A stretch of 19,714 nucleotides of DNA. Origin: Bacteroidetes bacterium UBA2234. GTDB lineage: Bacteria > Bacteroidota > Bacteroidia > NS11-12g > UBA955. Positions 8,301 through 13,837 of the stretch are shown one piece after another. The notes beneath the pieces are model-generated. The model did no database searches. It was not told the DNA's origin and was given only the letters and a program-made list of their open reading frames with translations. The DNA lies in the NCBI GenBank assembly GCA_002347985.1, contig DDYM01000043.1, forward strand, positions 43,552 to 63,265, written 5' to 3'. Within the stretch, counting starts at the first letter, position 1, and each line of letters starts with the position of its first letter. Position numbers and translations under genes: made by a program.

Positions 8301-8860
8301 ACTTTGGAATGATCAATTGGAGCGCAAATCAGCCCACACAAATCAACCCGTCATGGAATCGTTCAGCCTCTGTAAACCAATCCATTCAAGTCAATGGCGG
8401 ACTCAACCTCAGAGGATTTGACAATTACAGCATCCCCAAAACGGTAAAACAAGCCAACGGTTCCGATACGATTCTTGCCTTCTTCCGTGGCAATCAAGGG
8501 GCCGCGATAAATGCCAATTGGGATATTACCTCCTTGTTCCAATGGGTGCCAAAAGTGAAAATGATTGGCATAAATCCTTATTTCTTTGGCGATGCCGGTT
8601 GCATTGGAATGCCCTTAAAATCCAGCAATTCCATGGGTGAAACAATCACAAAATCCGTGTATAGTGGATTGCTTGCCGATGCAGGGTTTGGCGCAAATGT
8701 AAACCTCAAAAACTTCAATGTTCTATTCAAAAACAAGGCCATGAGAGCCAGCAAACCGCTCAATATCAAAGTGGAGTTCCCCATTTGGAGAAACGCGGTG
8801 CAATTGGGCGACGACTATTTGAAATTCCGCATGCGATTGAGTGTAGGAACGGTGTTTTAG
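5375..8860 (+). CDS. M1 family zinc metallopeptidase fused to a C-terminal beta-barrel-like region
   Basis: 1161 residues from ATG 5375. The frame stays open to 5312, but those codons lie inside the terminator hairpin. A signal sequence follows a long polar n-region (hydrophobic about 23-38, cleavage near TSA/QN). TTG 5411 would give a more normal signal peptide and is an alternative start. Residues about 85-600 are an M1 (gluzincin) aminopeptidase: GMEYP at 408-412 stands for GAMEN, HEVGH at 430-434, and the third zinc ligand E453 after exactly 18 residues. A tyrosine-rich VYYKTASML segment carries the likely catalytic Tyr. A beta-sandwich linker containing VWLDRSGRLADINR follows. From about 715 to the end (about 450 residues) there are repeated short alternating aromatic strands, ending in FRMRLSVGTVF with terminal Phe, as in outer-membrane barrels. 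It should cleave N-terminal residues from peptides at the outer membrane. The barrel is an inference from pattern. Confidence 0.85.
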   Translation: MVNQIPHTTNSPLKNTKNTYSALFSNFLFLAILVFGSITNTSAQNSNTQFNSNAISYIESRAWGNSNSSISNTFNDFQLPTNPHYWKNKKPYEGYWQQDVYYQIKAKLNDTQESIDGSEKLTYTNNSPNTLHQAFFHLYQNAVQPGSLVDELYRVNKAKVNYGLYESSQMGTIVHSIVINGKSVPFSIQNTLLKIELPQPLKSGESIDFYIDFTTYFDRGSVRRRMKVYDHHGYKHFNGVHWYPRICVYDRKFTWETDQHVEKEFYGDYGAFDVELDLPSHYIVEATGVLQNKAEAMPAALRRQLDISNFKETPIGSQPSVIIPATGKRKKWQFHAVNVHDFAWTADPTYRIGEVDWNGVKCVAIVQENNAAGWQQTAQFTAKVIATYSRDFGMYDYPKIVCADAADGMEYPMITMDGGHYPSHQSLIAHEVGHNWFFGMIGSNETYRAALDEGFTQFLTAWCMRKLTKENQPELKRAFSGYMEDAIDGTDESLETHSNEFHSATGHGGGYKHVYYKTASMLYNLQYVLGDSVFLEAMKDYVSQWKFCHPYIDDFRNSITQSAQTDLNTFFDQWFISTKAADYGIKKITPLRPRRNLYRVTIARKGDMVMPIDIDFLIRPSGTTQLANAPKNSKAILASDVFYSITIPVNQYEKPGRFNLKPWIGWDKLRTTYTFDIEMPVEGELRQVWLDRSGRLADINRTDNVWKNRNEWRWDLGNGANTSYLGVYQWKGRPDVRVNGGSGLMVGGIVDGQYAGRRKQFELGAWAITGVGMKEYKPVSGINYRMSFTHQTRGGGTYFFKSMFYNDINVNEMGWFDQAGKTSYGIYGTMSQRYHTAFNSENNINSLYNPWDSLKTMSGKDPYFPQNRAVNGFLPTANRWSHLQNINLNLFVQQNYAGWGRSGNVRCDIRLCSPWSQTQYGYVQLEWKHYQPVGKTNLRFRSVVNYGGGTNPTPETVLYAASANPEESFNNAIYRDFGMINWSANQPTQINPSWNRSASVNQSIQVNGGLNLRGFDNYSIPKTVKQANGSDTILAFFRGNQGAAINANWDITSLFQWVPKVKMIGINPYFFGDAGCIGMPLKSSNSMGETITKSVYSGLLADAGFGANVNLKNFNVLFKNKAMRASKPLNIKVEFPIWRNAVQLGDDYLKFRMRLSVGTVF

Positions 8861-8870
8861 CAATTTAAAC

Positions 8871-8878
8871 TACCTTTG
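8871..8878 (+). promoter_or_regulatory. -7 promoter element (TACCTTTG) before the DUF3822 gene
   Basis: Exact TAnnTTTG match in the 23-base gap after the M1 peptidase stop. Five bases separate it from GTG 8884. No good -33 TTG at 19-21 bp. It could give the DUF3822-rsmD-coaD genes their own transcript. Confidence 0.45.
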
Positions 8879-8883
8879 CAACC

Positions 8884-9615
8884 GTGAATATTTTGTGGTC
8901 CCATACTCTTACAGAATCGTTACCCTGTGAACAGGTTTGGGGCATTTACCACGATGATACCGTTCACTATTTAAAGTTGGGCACCGGTAACAAATCCATT
9001 GGCTACGAAATCGTAAAGCACCCAAGCCAACTCCAGGAAAATGTGATTTGGGTAGAGTTAGAAGGCGGTTTCCAGTTGTTGCCAAGCCTATTCTCAGATT
9101 CTACGGTCCCAGGAATGATTCAACCCATAAAGCGAAGCATTCAGAACCAAATGACGCTTGCCTTTGAGCCAAAACAAAAGCATCAACCCCTACAGTCGTC
9201 GAAACCAAAACTGCATATCGCCGAAGGACTACTTGCCATGTCGAAACAATTTGCTTCCTCCGCTGAGTATTCGTCGTACCTGTGGTTTCACGACCAAACC
9301 GCAATCGTATTCGCCTACAAAAACGGCGATCTCGTTTTTGCCAATTCATTTACTAGTAGTAACATACAAGAACATTTGTACTTTGCCTTACTCCCATTTC
9401 ACGACATCAAACTAACGCAAAACCAGTTCTCTCTTCAGGTGCATTGTGATTCCTCTCAAATCGCAGCGGCGCATCTGGCCATGCATAAATTTGTGCCCCA
9501 GGTTCAAGTCTCTGTACCCCAATACCCTTGGTCAAATCAAGAAGAACCCCCGCTACTTCATATTGTAGCTCCGCTAATTAAACTCTCCACATGCGTATCA
9601 CAGGGGGTGAACTAA
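8884..9615 (+). CDS. DUF3822 family protein
   Basis: 243 residues, GTG start, with no signal peptide or membrane segment. I recognise it mainly from length, composition and position directly before rsmD, where DUF3822 proteins commonly sit in Bacteroidota. The family is thought to have an actin/Hsp70-like (ASKHA) fold; no function is established. A visible landmark is the segment around residues 125-165 (SSAEYSSYLWFHDQTAIVFA then KNGDLVFANSF), which reads as two beta-hairpins of such a fold. The last 25 bases overlap the start of rsmD in another frame, so translation is probably coupled. The link to 16S rRNA methylation is by context only. Confidence 0.7.
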   Translation: MNILWSHTLTESLPCEQVWGIYHDDTVHYLKLGTGNKSIGYEIVKHPSQLQENVIWVELEGGFQLLPSLFSDSTVPGMIQPIKRSIQNQMTLAFEPKQKHQPLQSSKPKLHIAEGLLAMSKQFASSAEYSSYLWFHDQTAIVFAYKNGDLVFANSFTSSNIQEHLYFALLPFHDIKLTQNQFSLQVHCDSSQIAAAHLAMHKFVPQVQVSVPQYPWSNQEEPPLLHIVAPLIKLSTCVSQGVN

Positions 9616-10133
9616 AAAGTAGAATCATCCCGGCCAATTTCGCCAATCATGTAAGACCCTCCACGGATCGGGTGAGGGAATCTCTTTTCAATACAGTAAA
9701 CCATCAAAAGGGAATCCAAGATGCACAAGTGTTGGATTTGTTCTCGGGCTCAGGCATCATTGCACTTGAATTTCTTTCTCGGGGTGCCGCCCAGGTGATA
9801 AGCATCGACAAAGACAAGAAGAACATTTTTCATCAGAAACACATCAAACAATCCTGGGAACTGCAGTCTTGGTCCATTGTAACGGGTGATGCGCTCAGTG
9901 TAGAAAAAACGCTGGAAAAGAGCGGACAGCCACTGCCTGAATTCGATATCATTTTTGCAGATCCGCCTTACGATATGCCCAACATTCAAGGACTCGTTTC
10001 GATCTTGATGCCCCTGCTCGCAGATCAGGGTTGGCTCATTGTTGAGCACAAACCCCAATTGGTTTTTGCTGAACAGGAATTGCTGAAAAAAGAATATGGT
10101 AGTACCACAATGACTATATTCGCTAAACCATGA
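9591..10133 (+). CDS. rsmD: 16S rRNA (guanine(966)-N(2))-methyltransferase RsmD
   Basis: 180 residues, normal family length. It transfers a methyl group from S-adenosylmethionine to N2 of G966 in 16S rRNA during 30S assembly. The start is secure: MRITGGELKSR matches the conserved N-terminus, followed by VRPSTDRVRESLFN (21-34). SAM-binding motif I is LDLFSGSGI (48-56); the acidic residue of motif II is in SIDKD (71-75). The catalytic DPPY lies at 124-127. The gene overlaps DUF3822 by 25 bp upstream and shares ATGA with coaD downstream, so the three are one translation-coupled unit. Confidence 0.95.
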   Translation: MRITGGELKSRIIPANFANHVRPSTDRVRESLFNTVNHQKGIQDAQVLDLFSGSGIIALEFLSRGAAQVISIDKDKKNIFHQKHIKQSWELQSWSIVTGDALSVEKTLEKSGQPLPEFDIIFADPPYDMPNIQGLVSILMPLLADQGWLIVEHKPQLVFAEQELLKKEYGSTTMTIFAKP

Positions 10134-10594
10134 GCAAGATTGCTGTTTTTCCCGGAACCTTCGACCCCATCACAATCGGTCATGTTGATATCATCAACCG
10201 CGCAAGCACTATGTTCGATAAGATCATTGTTGCCGTTGGCGTGAATACCAAAAAAACCACCCTTTTCGACCTTGCATTGAGGAAAGAATGGATCAAAATT
10301 GCATTTGCGAATAATCCAAAAGTGGAAATTGCAGATTACGAAGGTTTAACAGTGGATTTTTGCAAAAAACACAATGCCAAATTCTTGTTACGCGGATTGC
10401 GCAACGGAACTGATTTCGATTACGAGTCGCATATTGCGCAGTTAAACAAAGCCCTTTGGGACGAAATTGAAACCGTTTTTATTATGTGTAATCCAGAGCT
10501 GAGTTACATCAGCAGCACATTGGTTAGGGATTTGATCATCCACAAAGCCGATTATCGGAGATACTTGCCAGAGGGCGTTACACCCCAATCTTAA
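10130..10594 (+). CDS. coaD: Phosphopantetheine adenylyltransferase (CoaD)
   Basis: 154 residues. It joins 4'-phosphopantetheine and ATP to give dephospho-CoA, the penultimate step of coenzyme A synthesis. The nucleotidyltransferase signature GTFDPITIGH is at 9-18, with T10 and H18 for nucleotide binding. LLRGLRNGTDFDYE (87-99) is the phosphopantetheine/hexamer-contact region, and YISSTLVRD (126-134) is the ISSTxVR motif. ATG 10130 overlaps the rsmD stop. The 3' end runs 17 bp into the 3' end of the convergent NUDIX gene, with no terminator hairpin between. Confidence 0.97.
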   Translation: MSKIAVFPGTFDPITIGHVDIINRASTMFDKIIVAVGVNTKKTTLFDLALRKEWIKIAFANNPKVEIADYEGLTVDFCKKHNAKFLLRGLRNGTDFDYESHIAQLNKALWDEIETVFIMCNPELSYISSTLVRDLIIHKADYRRYLPEGVTPQS

Positions 10595-11219
10595 AGCGAT
10601 TCACGCACTTGTTTATCACGTCGTGCACACTTTGATAAGAATTGAATTCAGCGGTCTTAAACCAATCCAAATCCGCAAATTTTACTTCTGATATCCCCTC
10701 TTCCACCTGAGGTTTAAGGGATCCCTTGCCGTTGCTATTCATCAAATACCAATGCGTTTCCTTCAAAAGCAAAATCTCGTCCTCGTAATACACATGGTAG
10801 GTTTCGCCAATCTTATCGCTGATGTTGATCATATTGATGCCGGTTTCCTCCATCACTTCGCGCAACGCAGCAGCCATCTGGTCTTCATGTCGCTCAATTT
10901 TTCCCTTTGGCAAATCCCACAGCCCATTGCGCTTTATCGTTAGCAATTGATCTTCTTTATTGAAAACCAATCCGCCGGCCGCTTGAATCACAGTGAAGTC
11001 TTCCATGAACTCCAAAATTGTTGCCTTCGGGTCGGGGCAAATCAGCCCAAAATGCAATGGCTTTCCATTGTTCTGTGAAGAAAGCAAAATTTTAAAACTC
11101 TTCTGCAATTCATCATCCCCAATAAAATACAAATTACTCAATCCGCGCAATGCTTCAGGAGAATCTGCAATAACCAAAGCACCGTCGTTGAAATAGATTT
11201 TATAACTTTGCGCTTCCAT
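10578..11219 (-). CDS. NUDIX hydrolase with an N-terminal extension domain
   Basis: 213 residues from the ATG at 11219. The frame can be extended two codons to a TTG at 11225, but ATG is favoured. A complete NUDIX box lies at 106-128: G106, E112, R120-E121, E124-E125, G127-I128, with all metal-binding acidic residues kept. The enzyme should hydrolyse a nucleoside-diphosphate-linked substrate; which one cannot be told. Residues 1-75 are an extra small alpha/beta domain (YKIYFNDGALVIAD at the start) of a type often seen in Bacteroidota NUDIX proteins next to pyrE. The start codon overlaps that of pyrE on the other strand (CATG). The 3' end overlaps coaD by 17 bp. Confidence 0.9.
   Translation of the reverse strand: MEAQSYKIYFNDGALVIADSPEALRGLSNLYFIGDDELQKSFKILLSSQNNGKPLHFGLICPDPKATILEFMEDFTVIQAAGGLVFNKEDQLLTIKRNGLWDLPKGKIERHEDQMAAALREVMEETGINMINISDKIGETYHVYYEDEILLLKETHWYLMNSNGKGSLKPQVEEGISEVKFADLDWFKTAEFNSYQSVHDVINKCVNRFKIGV
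11203..11210 (+). promoter_or_regulatory. -7 promoter element (TAACTTTG) of pyrE, inside the NUDIX coding region
   Basis: Exact TAnnTTTG match, seven bases before the pyrE ATG at 11218. It lies within the first codons of the NUDIX gene on the opposite strand. The nearest TTG (11188-11190) gives a 12-bp spacer, shorter than usual. Confidence 0.5.
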
Positions 11220-11859
11220 GTCCAATCAAGCCGCAAAATTAGCAAAATTTCTCTTAGAAATAAAGGCAGTAAAACTAAGTCCTTCAGAACCATTCACTTG
11301 GACTTCTGGCATCCTATCTCCCATCTACTGTGACAACAGAATGGTGCTATCTTACCCCGAAGTTCGCACATTTGTGGCCGAAGAACTCGCCCAATTGATT
11401 CAACAACAGTTTCCGCAAGCAACCCGAATCGCTGGGATCGCAACCGCCGGAATCGCCCATGGTGCCTTGGCAGCCGACAAACTCAACATGCCCTATTGCT
11501 ACGTGAGACCCGAGCCCAAAAAACATGGATTGAAAAATCAAGTGGAAGGGGAAATGAATCCCGGCGATAAAATCGTACTCGTGGAAGACCTAATTTCCAC
11601 TGGAAAAAGTAGTTTCCAAGCCGTTGAAGGCGTTCAAAATGCAGGGGCAGAGGTCATCGGCGTTGTTGCACTTTTCACCTACGGATTTGCCAATGCTATG
11701 GAAAAATTTGTAAATGCTGGCATCCCCGTGTTTACACTCACCAACCTCCCTACACTCACCGAAGTGGCAGCAGCACATGGCTTTATTCAAGACAATGAAT
11801 TGGCCACCGTAAATCGATTTGCCGAGAACCCTAGCGCTTGGGGAGAATCGCTGAAATAG
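11218..11859 (+). CDS. pyrE: Orotate phosphoribosyltransferase (PyrE)
   Basis: 213 residues, usual length. It makes orotidine 5'-monophosphate from orotate and PRPP, step five of de novo pyrimidine synthesis. It shows the N-terminal hood FTWTSGILSPIYCDNR (26-41), the flexible catalytic loop RPEPKKHGLKNQVEG (97-111), and the PRPP loop VLVEDLISTGKSS (120-132) with the paired acidic residues E123-D124. The start at ATG 11218 gives the family's expected N-terminal helix. The stop lies inside the 3' end of the ligase-like gene on the opposite strand (29-bp overlap). Confidence 0.96.
   Translation: MSNQAAKLAKFLLEIKAVKLSPSEPFTWTSGILSPIYCDNRMVLSYPEVRTFVAEELAQLIQQQFPQATRIAGIATAGIAHGALAADKLNMPYCYVRPEPKKHGLKNQVEGEMNPGDKIVLVEDLISTGKSSFQAVEGVQNAGAEVIGVVALFTYGFANAMEKFVNAGIPVFTLTNLPTLTEVAAAHGFIQDNELATVNRFAENPSAWGESLK
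11234..11241 (-). promoter_or_regulatory. -7 promoter element (TAATTTTG, minus strand) of the NUDIX gene, inside pyrE
   Basis: On the minus strand it reads TAATTTTG, an exact TAnnTTTG match, 14 bases before the NUDIX ATG at 11219. It lies in codons 6-8 of pyrE. The two opposed -7 elements are only 23 bp apart, with start codons between them. Confidence 0.45.
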
Positions 11860-12712
11860 TCGATTTGTCCGCTACAACTTCCATGGGCGACCCAATTTCC
11901 CAGGATTTCATCACTGCGTCTTTCACGCTGTAACCCGATTTCGTTCGTTTGCTCTCCTCAATAGAGCCACATTCAATGGTAAATACCTGAACCGCGGGCA
12001 GTCGATGCACCGGGCCGAATTTCTCTTGCGTGTTCTCTACAATCCACTGTTCAATGGAATCTCTCTCCTCCTCCGGCAACTCAACGCCCACTTTTGAAAA
12101 TGTCACCCAACCCAACTCGGAACCGATTCCCATCGTAAATTCCGTAAATCCGTTGCGACCGTTTGATCTTCCCCGCTCAGCATAGAGCAAAACAACTTTC
12201 AATTCGATGCAATCTCTCTGTAATGCAAGGCCCGACAAAAAATCACCACCCACAGGACTTTTAAAACTGCCAGTAATGAGTTTGTTAAACAACTGAATTT
12301 CTTTTGTCGATAAACTCTGCCACCAACCCACAATCCAAGATCGAAGGGTGTTCTTATCACCCTCCCTCATTTCATCCATCGACGCAATCAATTGACTGAT
12401 TTGTATTTCTGAACTGTCGCTACTTTGCAATGGCGTTAAGATCAATGCAAGGGTTTCCGACATATCACCCACAAATCTCTTGCTCTCCACCAACAACCAT
12501 TCAGGAATCCCCGTGGTCTCCAAAGCCAATTGCTTTAATTGTTTCGCTGAAATCAACGGTTGCGGACAATCATTTTTAAGCAGTGCTGTAATCGTCGCCA
12601 AATCATTTGGTTTGTTGCTCAGATTGCGCTGAAAATCGACCCAAATTCTATACTTGTCCTGCCCATTTTTAGAGGCACCCAAAGCATCAACCAATTGCAA
12701 AAACTGCCTCAT
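11831..12712 (-). CDS. Truncated ATP-dependent DNA ligase: DNA-binding domain joined to OB-fold, adenylation domain missing
   Basis: 293 residues, against about 530 for bacterial LigB/LigD-like stand-alone ATP-dependent ligases. Residues 1-160 match the N-terminal DNA-binding domain: MRQFLQLVDAL start, FVGDMSETLALIL at 80-92, and FNKLITGSFKSPVGG at 142-156. Residues about 170-293 match the C-terminal OB-fold: VVLLYAERGR (173-182), FTMGI, EEERDSIEQWIVENTQEKFGP (215-234), TKSGYSVKD (257-265). Between them, at about 163-170, the whole nucleotidyltransferase domain with the KxDG lysine is absent. The frame is open throughout, with no stop or shift, so this looks like a clean internal in-frame loss rather than a decaying gene. 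It cannot ligate by the known mechanism. It might act as a DNA-binding clamp or partner for the coupled exonuclease, which is inference. The ATG overlaps the exonuclease stop (ATGA). Confidence 0.85.
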   Translation of the reverse strand: MRQFLQLVDALGASKNGQDKYRIWVDFQRNLSNKPNDLATITALLKNDCPQPLISAKQLKQLALETTGIPEWLLVESKRFVGDMSETLALILTPLQSSDSSEIQISQLIASMDEMREGDKNTLRSWIVGWWQSLSTKEIQLFNKLITGSFKSPVGGDFLSGLALQRDCIELKVVLLYAERGRSNGRNGFTEFTMGIGSELGWVTFSKVGVELPEEERDSIEQWIVENTQEKFGPVHRLPAVQVFTIECGSIEESKRTKSGYSVKDAVMKSWEIGSPMEVVADKSTISAILPKR

Positions 12713-13713
12713 TCTTCTGTCCTATTCCAATGTCCCACTTTTACAACTTCGGCGTGAATGAACAAATTCTCTCTGAGATACCGAGCAAAAATTTCCGAAA
12801 AACCGTGTGTCACATAAACATTTTCAGCATTTGAGGAAACCACGGCCTCTAATAGTTGCGACCAATCGGCATGATCACTCATCACAAATCCTTTGTCTAC
12901 CGCGCCCCAATGCTGCGACTTTTGCATCGCCATCCAACCACTGCAATTGGCCAAAGCATGCTTCCCAATTTTCTTAATCAAGGGTCCGTTCAAAGCATTG
13001 GGAGGGCAAATCAATAAAGATCTAGAAAGTGCATCTTTGCCCAAACCATCCACCGCAGTTTCTGCTTCCGACCAATCGCCAAATTCATAACCACTCCTCT
13101 CCAAAGCGCGGTTTGCATCTGCGATGGCGGAATGACAAATTACCTCGCCAATGTCGCGATTCAAATACTTCATGATGCGCTGCGCCTTACCCAATGAATA
13201 ACCCAAGATAATTGAGGTTGTCCCGCACTCCGCATTTTGTTGCCACCAATCGTTGATATCGGCAAATACTTCTGCCTGGGGCTTCCAATGGAATATCGGC
13301 AATCCAAATGTACTTTCCGTTACAAAGTGATGACATCGCACCGATTCAAAAGCCGGCGATAACCCGTCGGCGAGTGTTTTATAATCCCCACTGATAACCC
13401 ATATTTCCCCGTGATAGGAAAGTCTCACTTGGGCACTCCCCGGCACATGTCCTGCAGGAAACAGTGTAATTTCAACCCCATTCATGAAAATCGATTCGCC
13501 ATAAACAAGTCCCTGGATAGAAATGCCCTTTCCCAAACGCAGTTTCATGATTTCAACGCCGCTCCACTCACACAGATACGAACCCATCCCCGGCCTCGCA
13601 TGGTCGCTATGGGCATGTGTAACAATGGCCCTGGGAACCTTTCTCAAAGGATCGATATACACATCCGCTTGCGGACAGTAAAAACCCAATTCCGTGAAAA
13701 CCACCAACGACAT
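12709..13713 (-). CDS. Ligase-associated DNA exonuclease (metallo-beta-lactamase/beta-CASP fold)
   Basis: 334 residues from the ATG at 13713. The frame extends upstream to 13797, but MSLVVFTELGFYCPQADVYIDP is the normal family N-terminus. The metallo-beta-lactamase motif THAHSDH is at 32-38 (H33, H35, D37, H38), followed by PAGHVPGSAQ (H89), SGDYK (D110), TESTFG (E133), SDHADW (D280, H281) and VTHG (H303). The metal site therefore looks complete. The family is usually encoded beside an ATP-dependent DNA ligase, and often a DEXH helicase and a PdeM endonuclease, and is presumed to act in DNA repair. Here it is the first gene of a two-gene operon and overlaps the ligase-like gene by four bases. 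Helicase and PdeM genes are not adjacent. No exact -7 element was found upstream. Confidence 0.9.
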   Translation of the reverse strand: MSLVVFTELGFYCPQADVYIDPLRKVPRAIVTHAHSDHARPGMGSYLCEWSGVEIMKLRLGKGISIQGLVYGESIFMNGVEITLFPAGHVPGSAQVRLSYHGEIWVISGDYKTLADGLSPAFESVRCHHFVTESTFGLPIFHWKPQAEVFADINDWWQQNAECGTTSIILGYSLGKAQRIMKYLNRDIGEVICHSAIADANRALERSGYEFGDWSEAETAVDGLGKDALSRSLLICPPNALNGPLIKKIGKHALANCSGWMAMQKSQHWGAVDKGFVMSDHADWSQLLEAVVSSNAENVYVTHGFSEIFARYLRENLFIHAEVVKVGHWNRTEE

Positions 13714-13837
13714 TCCCTCAAATTTCCGACATTTTAGCCGTGTCATCATCAAAAAGTTTCGTTTAAAAGCAGGCCAATTCAGACGGCAAAGCATCAACTT
13801 CTAGCCAAAAATGAGTTAATTTGCGACTTATAACATT

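Noticed and set aside
13714..13797. Longer N-terminus for the exonuclease
   Set aside because: The 28 extra residues are not part of the family pattern, which begins at MSLVVFTELGFYCPQ.
13816..13823. TTAATTTG as promoter of the S46 gene
   Set aside because: One mismatch at a key base and no -33 partner; noted in the gene entry but not listed as a feature.
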